Source: Catenovulum adriaticum
Lineage (GTDB): Bacteria; Pseudomonadota; Gammaproteobacteria; Enterobacterales; Alteromonadaceae
DNA length: 64,000 nt
Assembly: GCF_026725475.1 (NCBI RefSeq)
Contig: NZ_CP109966.1
Location: forward strand, 1 to 64,000
Reading direction: 5' to 3'
This document shows positions 53,230 through 62,382 of this stretch, in pieces (the stretch's first letter is position 1; every line of letters begins with the position of its first letter). A model generated the notes under the pieces. The model ran no database searches. It saw only the letters and a program-made list of their open reading frames with translations, and was not told where the DNA came from. Position numbers and translations under genes: made by a program.

Positions 53230-54759
53230 ATGAAAACAATAATAAAACCTGTTTTAATCTCTTTACTGGCAAGCTTTGTCGTGGCACCCAATTTGGCAAA
53301 TGCCAAAGCACAAGCCGACCTACCTAATGTGGTTGTGATTTTAGCGGATGACTTAGGTTTAGGTGACGTGAGTAAATTTCATAAACAGTATTCGGATAAA
53401 CCCGTTGTTGCACCAACACCAAATATTGACCAGCTAGCTCAAGCAGGTATGTCATTTATGGACGCACATTCGCCTACCGCATTGTGCGCACCAAGTCGCT
53501 ATTCTGTGATGTCGGGTAATTCTACTTATCGAGGTTATGCGCCTTGGGGTGTATGGAGTAGTTTTGCACCAAGCTCAATCACTAATGACGATGCGACGAT
53601 TGGGCGTGTTGCCAAACAAGCCGGCTATACAACGGGGTTTGTGGGTAAATGGCACTTAGGCGGCACATTTAATCTAAAAAGCGAAGATAAAGCATATCGT
53701 GGCCCAAAAACGGGTAAAGAAACTTTAAAAGTGGATATGCGTAAGTGGATTGACGACAACCCAAGCTCAATGGGATTTGATTATGACTTCACTACGCCAA
53801 CCGGTGTTCAGGGACCACTTTATTTTTTGTATGAAAATAATGACTGGTATCCATTTTCGAAAAATTCAGAAATTGTATTCTTAGATGAAAATAATGCCAT
53901 TGATCCCAAGTTTGTATCAGATAAAGGCCCAGGCATGGGTGATTCACACTGGAACGCTCGTGAATTAAATATGATGTTAGCCAATAAAGCGGCTGATTTT
54001 ATTAAACGCAGCGCTGGCGATAAGCCGTTTTTGCTTAATTACTGGAGCCCAGCGGTTCATATTCCGCATACGCCACCTCAGCAAATTAATGGAAATAAAA
54101 TTGCAGGGCAAACGCCAACTAATCATTTAGATATGAACTTGGTGCTGGATTTAGAAGTTAAAAAAATAGTTCAAGCTTTGAAAGACGCAGGTGAATATGA
54201 CAATACATTGATTATTTTTACTTCTGACAATGGGGGACTCATTGATTTTAAAGCACAAAAACAGGGGCATAACTCTGCTGCTCAATATCGTGGCTATAAA
54301 AACCAACCTTACGAAGGCGGACATAGAGTGCCTTTTATTACAGTGTGGCCAGGTAAGATTAAAGCTAATACCCAAAGTGATAGCTTAGTAAACGGAACAG
54401 ACATTGTTGCTACTTTGGCTAACATTATGGATGTGAAATTAAACGCTCATCAAGCAAAAGATTCGTGGAATTTATTACCTTTATTAGAAGGTAAACCTTA
54501 CCAAGAAAGACCTTTGTTAATGGCCCAATCAGGCTCAGAAAATGAGTTAATGCTGCGTCAAGGCGATTGGAAAATTATCATAAAAACGAATTATAAATTA
54601 ACCAAAAGAAAATTAATGAGTTTATATAATTTAGCAGATGACCCACAAGAAAAAAATAATTTGGTGAATGATTCTAAATACAAAGATAAAGCAAAAATGA
54701 TGTACGAGTTATATTGGAAAATTCGAGAATCAGGTGAGCGTACTGCACCGGTAATGTAA
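53230..54759 (+). CDS. Secreted arylsulfatase
   Basis: A 509-residue exported sulfatase (signal peptide about 1-27, ending NAKAQA). Active-site motif C86-A-P-S-R90. Metal-site residues lie in VVILADDLGLGD and IIFTSDNGGL; the conserved GKWHLGG segment and GHRVPFITVWPGK are present. Unlike the lipoprotein sulfatases nearby it has a plain signal peptide, so it should be periplasmic or secreted. It has its own candidate operator upstream. The substrate is presumably a sulfate ester on an algal polysaccharide fragment. Confidence 0.88.
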   Translation: MKTIIKPVLISLLASFVVAPNLANAKAQADLPNVVVILADDLGLGDVSKFHKQYSDKPVVAPTPNIDQLAQAGMSFMDAHSPTALCAPSRYSVMSGNSTYRGYAPWGVWSSFAPSSITNDDATIGRVAKQAGYTTGFVGKWHLGGTFNLKSEDKAYRGPKTGKETLKVDMRKWIDDNPSSMGFDYDFTTPTGVQGPLYFLYENNDWYPFSKNSEIVFLDENNAIDPKFVSDKGPGMGDSHWNARELNMMLANKAADFIKRSAGDKPFLLNYWSPAVHIPHTPPQQINGNKIAGQTPTNHLDMNLVLDLEVKKIVQALKDAGEYDNTLIIFTSDNGGLIDFKAQKQGHNSAAQYRGYKNQPYEGGHRVPFITVWPGKIKANTQSDSLVNGTDIVATLANIMDVKLNAHQAKDSWNLLPLLEGKPYQERPLLMAQSGSENELMLRQGDWKIIIKTNYKLTKRKLMSLYNLADDPQEKNNLVNDSKYKDKAKMMYELYWKIRESGERTAPVM

Positions 54760-54910
54760 TTTTAATAATGCTGCTGAAAATGTCAGCAGAGATAAAATTG
54801 ATTTTGTATATAAATAATATGTTTTAAATAATTCAACCTCAATTCGGCTTAAGGTGTATTTTAACGAGTTGAGGTTAATCTGTATCATCCGGATTATTTT
54901 AGGAATAATA

Positions 54911-54931
54911 ATGAAGTTCAGTACAGTAAAA
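54911..54931 (+). pseudogene. 5' end of the sulfatase gene split by the IS1634 element
   Basis: AGGA then ATG at 54911 begins MKFSTVK, cut by the element at 54932. Joining it to 56690 across the duplicated GTAAAA gives MKFSTVKLNRTLVLVSAALF followed by GLNAC, a perfect lipoprotein signal in frame with the sulfatase. A short hairpin at 54771-54789 (CTGCTGA and TCAGCAG) upstream may end the previous gene. Confidence 0.85.
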
Positions 54932-56683
54932 CCGATATTGATCAGACGATCATTCAATAATTTTATTTTTAGGGATCGTCAGATCCTCTTAAAAAACATA
55001 AAATAGCACTTCAATTTATTGAGGTGAATATGAAATTAAAAATCAAACGGTTAGATCATCATGGAATTGTAGCAGGCGTAATTGACGACTTGAAACTAGT
55101 TGAATTAATAGACCAATATTTACCTCAAGATGAAAAGCAAGAGATAACACCAGGTGAAGCGGTTAAAGGCATGATTATGAACGGGTTGGGCTTTTCTAAC
55201 CGACCTTTGAGCCTCACACCACAATTTTTTGAAAATTTGCCAATGGAGCATCTTTTTAGACAAGGAGTCGAGGCAAGTCACTTTAACCGTCACAAATTAG
55301 GACGCACACTCGACCAATGCAGCGACTTTGGTTGTGACAATCTTTTTGCTCGTATTGCCTATCAAGCTTGCCAAATAGAGCAAGTCGACACCCAATTTCA
55401 ATCTTTAGATACAACAAGTTATTCACTTACAGGCCAATACAATATAGATGATGAACAAGAAGATGAAATTCCAATTCAAATCAAACATGGATACAGCAAA
55501 GACCATAGACCTGATTTAAAACAAATCGTGCAAGAGATGATTGTTACGCAAGACGGCGGCGTCCCTATGCTCAGTAAAAATTGGGATGGCAATGCATCTG
55601 ACAGCACTATATTTAGAGAGCGTGCCAGCGCATTGGTAGATACATTCAAAGCAAGCGATGCCCCCAAATTTTGTATAGCAGACAGCAAATTTTACCACAA
55701 AGAAAATGCCGAATTTCTCCAACAAATTCGATTTATCACTCTCATTCCATCCACGATAAAATTAGAAAATCAGTCCATTTCAGAAGCGTTAACGGCCAAT
55801 GATTGGACACGTATCAACGACAACTATCAATACAGACCGCTTAGAGTTGAGCATATGGATATTGAGCAGCGTTGGCTGGTTGTTTACTCTAACGCAGCAA
55901 AAGCACGTGCACAGAAAAGCATCGAAGGTTTAGTGGCTAAAGAGCGCAAAGCATTGGATAAAGCCCTATTTCATTTGCAAGCGCAAAGATTTGCTTGTGA
56001 AACGGATGCACAAAGCGCCTTAGCAGTATTAGATAAAAAGCAAAAATACCATAGTTTAAGCATTGCTGAGTGCAACGCACATAATCAATATGAAGGAAAA
56101 GGCCGACCCAAAAAAGATGCGGTGGTTCAATCAGTGCAATGGCAACTTATCGGCCAAGTGACCGAAGATAAAGCCGCGCAACAGAATTACGTCGAACAAA
56201 AATCTTGTTTTGTATTGGCAACAAATGCCTGTGAAACTGAGTTAAGCGATGAATGCGTTTTTGAGCGCTACAAAGCGCAATCTCATGTTGAGCGAGGGTT
56301 TAGATTTTTAAAAGACCCACTATTTTTTGTCTCGTCACTTTTTATAAAAAAGCCAAGCAGAATCGATGCCTTGTTGATGATTATGACGCTGTCGTTATTG
56401 GTTTATAGCATAGGTCAAAGACGGTTACGTGCGAATATGGCTAAAGCGCAAATAACCATTCCAAATCAGATAAATAAACCAATTAGCAATCCAACTTTAC
56501 GTTGGGTATTCCAGTGTTTTGAAGGTGTAAACCTAGTGCAGCTTGATACCCACTATGACTATGAGTTGGTGCATGTGGATGGGATAAATGACGTGAGGAA
56601 TAGTGTAATCCAGCAGCTCGCAGGATGTGCTGAACGCTACTATAAAATTAATAATTTTGAGCTTGGGGTCTGATCAATGTCGG
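54932..56683 (+). mobile_element. IS1634-family insertion sequence (1752 bp) with 6-bp target duplication
   Basis: Terminal inverted repeats CCGATATTGATCAGAC (54932-54947) and GTCTGATCAATGTCGG (56668-56683) match at 15 of 16 positions. The target duplication GTAAAA flanks both sides exactly (54926-54931 and 56684-56689). One intact transposase gene. The perfect duplication and intact gene suggest a recent, probably still mobile insertion. Confidence 0.92.
55030..56673 (+). CDS. IS1634-family transposase (DUF4277 N-terminal domain)
   Basis: A 547-residue DDE transposase. I take ATG 55030, just after GAGGTG, although GTG 55024 is also open. The N-terminal DUF4277-type segment (RLDHHGIVAGVIDDLKLVEL, ITPGEAVKGMIMNGLGF) is typical. 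The catalytic Asp is in SLDTTSY (D127), a second acidic residue in KFCIADSKFY, and the Glu in HVERGFRFLKDP, all in the IS1634/IS4-like order. The length matches the family and the frame is unbroken. Transcription runs in the same direction as the split sulfatase, so its promoter may read into it. Confidence 0.92.
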   Translation: MKLKIKRLDHHGIVAGVIDDLKLVELIDQYLPQDEKQEITPGEAVKGMIMNGLGFSNRPLSLTPQFFENLPMEHLFRQGVEASHFNRHKLGRTLDQCSDFGCDNLFARIAYQACQIEQVDTQFQSLDTTSYSLTGQYNIDDEQEDEIPIQIKHGYSKDHRPDLKQIVQEMIVTQDGGVPMLSKNWDGNASDSTIFRERASALVDTFKASDAPKFCIADSKFYHKENAEFLQQIRFITLIPSTIKLENQSISEALTANDWTRINDNYQYRPLRVEHMDIEQRWLVVYSNAAKARAQKSIEGLVAKERKALDKALFHLQAQRFACETDAQSALAVLDKKQKYHSLSIAECNAHNQYEGKGRPKKDAVVQSVQWQLIGQVTEDKAAQQNYVEQKSCFVLATNACETELSDECVFERYKAQSHVERGFRFLKDPLFFVSSLFIKKPSRIDALLMIMTLSLLVYSIGQRRLRANMAKAQITIPNQINKPISNPTLRWVFQCFEGVNLVQLDTHYDYELVHVDGINDVRNSVIQQLAGCAERYYKINNFELGV

Positions 56684-58333
56684 GTAAAACTTAATCGCAC
56701 CCTTGTGTTAGTTTCTGCCGCATTGTTTGGATTAAACGCCTGCTCTAACGCCAACAACTCAACCGATTTAACGCCAGCTCAAACCCCAGCAGTTTCAGAA
56801 AATCAAACTAAGCCTAATGTAATTTTGATTTACGCAGATGATATTAGTGCACGAGAGTTCTCAATTTATCAATCCAAAAAATGGTCAGGTTTTCGTGGGA
56901 AAACGGTGTCAGATCCAGAAAAATTAGCCGAAATACCTGTTATAAGTGAAATTGCGAACCAAGGTATGTTTGTTGAAAATGCATGGGCTGCAACGGTTTG
57001 CTCACCGAGTCGTGCAATGTTAATGACTGGCAGATATGCCAATTTACATAAATGGTGGCACAACAAAGATTATGGTTTGGTTACTGACGAAAAAACAGGT
57101 CAAAAAAGACCAGTTCGTTTATACGAAACTTCACCATTTCAAATTGGTCAGTTAGCTAATACCTCAGGTTATCAATCTATTTGGGTTGGGAAAACGCAAA
57201 TGGGGCATACGGATGGCTTTGAAAACTATGGATTTGATGAAGGCGTTTTTACACCCGGTTTAAAATACCCTGACTTAAGCCCTTATACGACATTTGGCGT
57301 TCAGGCTAAAAAAGTGGATGGTGTAAGGGTGTTATATAATGTTGATTCAGGTAAATCAATTGAAGGTTTTAGCTATGTGCAACAAGGTTGGTATTGGAAA
57401 CCAAATGTTGAGCTGTTTAACCATCCTAGTGCAAAATCAGAGTTAGAATATTGGCCAAATACATCTGAATCTAAAGAAAAATTTGGCGTTAATACGTTTG
57501 GTCCAGATGTCGAATTAGACTTTATTTTTGATTTTATCGATCGTCAGCATAGTCAAAATAAGCCATTTTTTGTCTATCACACGACGCACTTAGGCCATGA
57601 TGCTTTTGATTTTTTACAACCAGAGTCAAAAGACAAATGGCCTGGTACGCCAATTGTTAATTGGGATGGCGAAAAATACACACGAGTTAAGCCCAATATT
57701 ACAGGTGAAAAAGGTCAGTATAATTTAAACGGAACTGTAACTGATCCAGGTATGCATAATCATGTTAAATATTTAGATTATCAAATTTGGCTATATTTAG
57801 AAAAACTGAAAAAATTGCAGATTCAAAACGATACTATTTTGATTATTGCAGCCGATAATGGCACAAGCGGTTATGGTAAACACAGCCATGTTAAGCAACA
57901 AGGTACACATGTTCCGTTTATTGTTTATGCGCCAGGTCAGCAAATGACAAAAAAAGGTAAGCAGCCAATTATTGCGTCAATGGCTGATATTTTGCCGACG
58001 TTAGCCGATATTATGGGAAGCGAAATTCCCCAAGGCTATGAAATTAACGGTAAAAGCCTGTGGCCTTTTTTAACCACAGACGCAAAAACACATCGTGAAT
58101 GGATTTATGCGTACAAAAAAGACAAAACTTTGATCCGCGGCAATTATGTAATGAAAGATGGAAATGATAATTGGTGGAATGTCACTACAACGCCAGATGA
58201 TTTAGACAGCTTTGAAAAAATAAATGATTGGAGCAAAGTATCTGAACAAGCTAAAAAAGAGCGTGATAAATTAAATGCTGTAATCCCTCAATTTGATGTT
58301 TACGAGACAGCGCACGATCCTGATTCAATTTGA
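56627..58333 (+). CDS. Sulfatase gene with 5' end displaced by IS1634
   Basis: A sulfatase of 568 codons if read from a GTG at 56627 inside the element's right end. The native start is at 54911, on the other side. The original signal core (NRTLVLVSAALF, lipobox LNAC) lies entirely right of the insertion, so translation from within the IS could still give an exported protein with about 20 foreign N-terminal residues. Active-site motif C125-S-P-S-R129 in this numbering; metal site LIYADDISA and IIAADNGTSG. HTTHLGHDAFDFL and NWDGEKYTRVKP are distinctive and differ from the other sulfatases here. Whether the gene is expressed is unknown. Confidence 0.82.
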   Translation: MLNATIKLIILSLGSDQCRVKLNRTLVLVSAALFGLNACSNANNSTDLTPAQTPAVSENQTKPNVILIYADDISAREFSIYQSKKWSGFRGKTVSDPEKLAEIPVISEIANQGMFVENAWAATVCSPSRAMLMTGRYANLHKWWHNKDYGLVTDEKTGQKRPVRLYETSPFQIGQLANTSGYQSIWVGKTQMGHTDGFENYGFDEGVFTPGLKYPDLSPYTTFGVQAKKVDGVRVLYNVDSGKSIEGFSYVQQGWYWKPNVELFNHPSAKSELEYWPNTSESKEKFGVNTFGPDVELDFIFDFIDRQHSQNKPFFVYHTTHLGHDAFDFLQPESKDKWPGTPIVNWDGEKYTRVKPNITGEKGQYNLNGTVTDPGMHNHVKYLDYQIWLYLEKLKKLQIQNDTILIIAADNGTSGYGKHSHVKQQGTHVPFIVYAPGQQMTKKGKQPIIASMADILPTLADIMGSEIPQGYEINGKSLWPFLTTDAKTHREWIYAYKKDKTLIRGNYVMKDGNDNWWNVTTTPDDLDSFEKINDWSKVSEQAKKERDKLNAVIPQFDVYETAHDPDSI

Positions 58334-58352
58334 AATTAAGTCTTTATTCAGC

Positions 58353-58388
58353 AAAGCGTAAACGAACGTAAATTCGTTTACGCTTTTT
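58353..58388. terminator. Strong terminator after the split sulfatase
   Basis: AAAGCGTAAACGAA and TTCGTTTACGCTTT, perfect 14-bp stem, 6-base loop, then TT. It could serve both strands. Confidence 0.85.
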
Positions 58389-58401
58389 ATCTTGAGTAAA
58401 A

Positions 58402-58560
58402 TTAAAGTCGTTTAACCCATTTATCTAATTTATAAAAATCGTTATTGTTAAGAGTTTCGCTGGTTGTTGCGCGGCCGTCTTCGGTTCGAGTAATAGTGAC
58501 GTTATTAGCTCGCTCAACATTAATCGGACGGACAGACGCGGTAATCGTTTTATTTTTAAG
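58402..58560 (-). pseudogene. 3' remnant of an unidentified gene
   Basis: A minus-strand frame ending at TAA 58402-58404. Its protein-like sequence (TITASVRPINVERANN, VTITRTEDGRATT, NNNDFYKLDKWVKRL) has no start and a stop just upstream. It looks like the C-terminus of an enzyme whose main part was deleted. No family assigned. Confidence 0.35.
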
Positions 58561-58690
58561 TTAATGTTTTTATTTAGCTTATTTTGATTACCTATGTTGC
58601 TTTAAATGATTTGAGTTTGTCGATTTTAAACTAGGACAAATGTGTGATTTTAATTGTTATTTCTTCTGACGTTAATTTAAATATAATGTA

Positions 58691-58703
58691 TATTGTTTAC
58701 AAT
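58691..58703. promoter_or_regulatory. Palindrome upstream of the cytochrome-domain lipoprotein gene
   Basis: TATTGTTTACAAT, close to the palindrome before the sulfatase at 53230. It ends 61 bases before the ATG. Confidence 0.4.
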
Positions 58704-58764
58704 TATGTGGGATTTGAATTAATATTAAACCCAAAAATCCATGCCAGCTTAAATGAGAAAATGA

Positions 58765-61446
58765 ATGTTCAAAACATGTATTAAAACGGCAGTTTACTTA
58801 GCGGTAGCTTTGCAGCTTGGTTGCTTAAATCACAAGAGTACTCACACGGTAGACATAGTTGATGAAGCCACCTCGTCAAACGATTCATCCTCCGTCAGTT
58901 CTAAAACAGGTCATACGGCGGCTTATCATCAAAATGATCACCAACCAACTAACATCACAGGTTTATCTCCTCAAGAGTCGTTGGCTACTATGGTGGTTCA
59001 AGATGGTTTTAAAATGGAATTGGTCGCACATGAGCCTATGGTCGAGGAACCTGTAACGATCTCGTTTGATGGAAACGGCCGTATGTACGTTGCTGAAATG
59101 TTAACTTACATGCAAGATTTAGATGGCACAGGCCAAATGGAAGCAAGCAGTCGGATCAAACGTTTAGAAGATACCGATAATGATGGCGTAATGGATAAAT
59201 CTACTGTTTTTGCTGAAAACTTATTACTGCCAAGGATGATATTACCGTTAGAAGACGGCAAGGTTGTTGTTCGCGAAACCAATACATTTGATTTTCTATT
59301 ATTAGAAGACACAGACGGTGATGGTGTTGCTGATAAGCGCAGCACTATTTATGAAGGGGGTCCTAGAGGCGGTAATTTAGAACATCAGCCTAGTGGTTTG
59401 ATTTGGGGCTTAGATAATTGGCTTTATGTGACCTACACCAATAAAAGATACAAAATTAAAAATGGAAAAATTATTTCACAAAATACCCGGTTTGGTGGTG
59501 GACAATGGGGTATAGGACAAGATGAAGCTGGCCGTTTATATTATTCTGCTGCGGGTGCTGAAGAGCCAGTATTTGGATTTAACTACCCAAGTGTTTACGG
59601 CATGGTTCCGGTTGACGGTGAAACTGAAGCTGGCTTTAACGAGGTATTTCCAATTGAGCAGATTCCAGATGTTCAAAGTGGCAAGCCTAGATTGAGAGAC
59701 GACAATACGCTTAATCACTTTACAGGTATTGCTGGCCAAAGTATTTATTTGGGTGACAAATTTCCAGAAATTTACGGTAACTATATTGCGCCTGAGCCTG
59801 TCGGAAATTTAGTTCGTCGTGCTGATATCACCAGAGATGATGGTTACTCTGTTATTAGCCATCCTTATCAAGCTCAGCAAAAAGAATTTATTGCATCAAC
59901 AGATACTGCATTTAGACCGGTATGGAGTGAAACCGGCCCAGATGGCACCATTTATTTAGTCGATATGTATCGTGGCATTATTCAAGAAGGTAACTGGACG
60001 AAAAAGGGCAGTTTTTTACGTGCCGTTATCGAAAAATTTAATTTAGATAAAATTATTGGTGGCGGGCGAATTTATCGTATTACAAAACCAGGAATAGATT
60101 TGGGCAAACAGCCTAAGATGTACGATGAAACCGCTGCTGAGTTAGTGAAATATTTATCACATCCTAACCAATGGTGGCGGATTAATGCCCAAAAATATAT
60201 CGTATTGTCTGAAGACAAGTCTGTCGCGCCAGCGTTAAAAGCGATGGCTCAATCTAATAAAAACCCACTAGCTCGTTTACATGCGCTATGGACTTTAGAA
60301 GGCTTGGGTATCTTAGATAAAGAGTTATTGATTACCAAATTTGCTGACACTAATGTAAATGTGCGTACTGCTGCGCTTAGAATTTCTGAGCAGCTAGTGA
60401 CAAAAGAGAATCAAAGTATGGTTAAGCTTTGGAAAACTCAAATAAAAAATGCGGACATTGAAATGGCGCAACAAATTTTGTTGTCTACTTTTTATGTTGA
60501 TACCAGTGATGAAAACCGTAATGCTATTCGTGATTTAGTACTAGCCAAGTATCCACATAAAAAAGGCTTACTCGCGATTGATAAAGCCCTGCAATATCAA
60601 ATTAAAGAAAAACAAGCACAAGCTGAACTTGCCAAAAATAACAAGGTGCTTGCTGAATCGATTATCCGCGGGAAACAACATTTTGATTCATTATGCTCTA
60701 CCTGTCACGGTAAAGATGGCCAAGGAGCTCAAGCCGGAGATAAACTCATGGCACCTAGTTTTGCTAATAGTCGTCATGTAAACGGTGATGTGTCAGTTTT
60801 AGGCCGTATTGTATTAAACGGATTGACCGGGCCAATAGATGGTAAAACTTACCTAGCTGGGATAATGGCACCGATAGCCGATAGTGACGATCTTTATATT
60901 GCCGATGTACTTACTTATATTCGTAATAGCTTTGGTAACAAAGCCACTATGGTTACGCCTGAACAAATTGCTTCAATTCGTAAAATTGAACATCGCTCAA
61001 CCCCATGGACCAGTGATGAACTAGACGAACTCTATAACCAAAAATTAACGAATAAAAAGCTGTGGAAATTTAGTGCCAGCCATAATTCAACAAAATTTGA
61101 TGCATTAATTGATGGGAAAGCTGATTGGAATAAATGGGATAGCGAACATTTACAAGAAATTGGCATGTGGCTGCAGGTAGAACTACCACAAATTTATCAG
61201 ATTAGTCGAGTTGATATGGATTGTCGAAAATGGAATTGGCGTTGTGCAACCGCATTTGATTTAGCGTTTTCTGTAGATGGTGTAAATTGGCAGGTGGTCG
61301 ACTCTAATATTGAAAATAGCGCGCAAAGAGTGAGTCAGACATTAGGTCATAAAGCCAAATATATACGCTATGTCTTAAAAAATGGTAGTCCAAAACAAAC
61401 TTGGTCTGTCACTGAAATCGATATTTTTGGTAGCCCGGTTAAGTAA
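58765..61446 (+). CDS. Lipoprotein: dehydrogenase-like propeller, HEAT repeats, cytochrome c and discoidin-like domain
   Basis: An 893-residue lipoprotein (lipobox LGC near residue 20). Domain order: a PVC-type membrane-bound dehydrogenase propeller (about 70-440: GRMYVAEMLTYMQD, PSGLIWGLDNWLYVT, FRPVWSETGPDGTIYLVDMY), HEAT-like helices (about 450-600), a c-type cytochrome with the haem motif C644-S-T-C-H648 and a likely Met ligand in the following segment, and a C-terminal F5/8-type sugar-binding-like sandwich (about 770-893). Asp-rich DTDNDGVMD and DTDGDGVAD loops should bind Ca2+. It probably oxidises a sugar or polysaccharide end in the envelope and passes electrons to the haem. The architecture is far better known from Planctomycetes and Verrucomicrobia. 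Confidence 0.8.
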   Translation: MFKTCIKTAVYLAVALQLGCLNHKSTHTVDIVDEATSSNDSSSVSSKTGHTAAYHQNDHQPTNITGLSPQESLATMVVQDGFKMELVAHEPMVEEPVTISFDGNGRMYVAEMLTYMQDLDGTGQMEASSRIKRLEDTDNDGVMDKSTVFAENLLLPRMILPLEDGKVVVRETNTFDFLLLEDTDGDGVADKRSTIYEGGPRGGNLEHQPSGLIWGLDNWLYVTYTNKRYKIKNGKIISQNTRFGGGQWGIGQDEAGRLYYSAAGAEEPVFGFNYPSVYGMVPVDGETEAGFNEVFPIEQIPDVQSGKPRLRDDNTLNHFTGIAGQSIYLGDKFPEIYGNYIAPEPVGNLVRRADITRDDGYSVISHPYQAQQKEFIASTDTAFRPVWSETGPDGTIYLVDMYRGIIQEGNWTKKGSFLRAVIEKFNLDKIIGGGRIYRITKPGIDLGKQPKMYDETAAELVKYLSHPNQWWRINAQKYIVLSEDKSVAPALKAMAQSNKNPLARLHALWTLEGLGILDKELLITKFADTNVNVRTAALRISEQLVTKENQSMVKLWKTQIKNADIEMAQQILLSTFYVDTSDENRNAIRDLVLAKYPHKKGLLAIDKALQYQIKEKQAQAELAKNNKVLAESIIRGKQHFDSLCSTCHGKDGQGAQAGDKLMAPSFANSRHVNGDVSVLGRIVLNGLTGPIDGKTYLAGIMAPIADSDDLYIADVLTYIRNSFGNKATMVTPEQIASIRKIEHRSTPWTSDELDELYNQKLTNKKLWKFSASHNSTKFDALIDGKADWNKWDSEHLQEIGMWLQVELPQIYQISRVDMDCRKWNWRCATAFDLAFSVDGVNWQVVDSNIENSAQRVSQTLGHKAKYIRYVLKNGSPKQTWSVTEIDIFGSPVK

Positions 61447-61474
61447 ACCTAAACCTGTCTTTTAAGTCAGTATA

Positions 61475-61518
61475 AACTGTCAGATTTGTATAATATTAAT
61501 CAATTAAATCTGACAGTT
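61475..61518. terminator. Inverted repeat after the cytochrome-domain gene
   Basis: AACTGTCAGATTT and AAATCTGACAGTT, perfect 13-bp arms, 18-base AT loop, 28 bases after the stop. No T-run. A terminator is the simplest reading. Confidence 0.5.
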
Positions 61519-61711
61519 ATATAAAGCAATAATCACGCAAATTTATTCTAATCTCTTTATTTTATTCATTCGGTTTTCGGGTTGAATTAAGTGAGTGACA
61601 AACAAACTATCATCAGTTTGTTTTGAATGCGTATAGCAATATTTCAGCTGTGGTTAATAAATTGACTTTATTTGCTTTTATTGATCCGCTTTGTATTTAT
61701 ATCTATTAAAT

Positions 61712-62028
61712 CTAGGGTCTGTTGACGTTTGGAGTACAAATTTTGTTCTAACTAAACGCTTTTTGATCGCGACGCGAGATATGTAGCATAGTTCTTCTAT
61801 GTCAATATCGAGCACAGCTACCGCATCCTGCTCACGCTAAGTACCTGCATCCATGCAGGCAACAAAGAGCAAAAAACGTTTAGGACGAACCCGAAGGGCA
61901 GCGTTTGTTTAGCATTTCTACTGTGTTATAGCTCATTTATGTAGCCCACTACACGTCAATCGCTATGCCTTGTATAAATACCAAACAAACTGCTGCAAAA
62001 TTGTACCCAAAAGATCAACAGACCCTAG
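61712..62028. mobile_element. MITE-like element with 14-bp terminal inverted repeats (317 bp)
   Basis: Begins CTAGGGTCTGTTGA (61712-61725) and ends with its exact complement TCAACAGACCCTAG (62015-62028). The match continues imperfectly inward (GTTTGGAGTACAAATTTTG against TTTTGGGTACAATTTTG). Inside are a hairpin CCTGCAT-CC-ATGCAGG (61844-61859) and a further inverted pair based on CTAAACGC and ACGTTTAG. No coding frame. Its GC-richer core differs from the flanks. The rest of the 61447-62382 gap shows no gene. Confidence 0.7.
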
Positions 62029-62382
62029 GCATTTGTTAAAAACCAATAGCGCAACTTTTTCTCTGTTTTTTCTAAGCCCAACAGATAGTTTTTGAATTGT
62101 ATCAATTTATGCCCGTATATTTACACTAATTTAAATTTAAGTGTACAAAAAGCAATGTTTTGTTACTAAACCGCTTGCATTTTTGGCTATATTTAAATAA
62201 ATTATGAGTATACATGACTGGTTTTGATTTTTTTGTGCTTTCTATTATCAATTACAAAACAAATCATAAATTGATTAATGCCGGTTAGATTTTTGCGGGT
62301 GGTTTTATGGTGCAAATTGCGCTGTTATTATTCAATTACCCCTTAATTAAATAGTTTATCTGTCATTATTTAAGGGTTAAAC

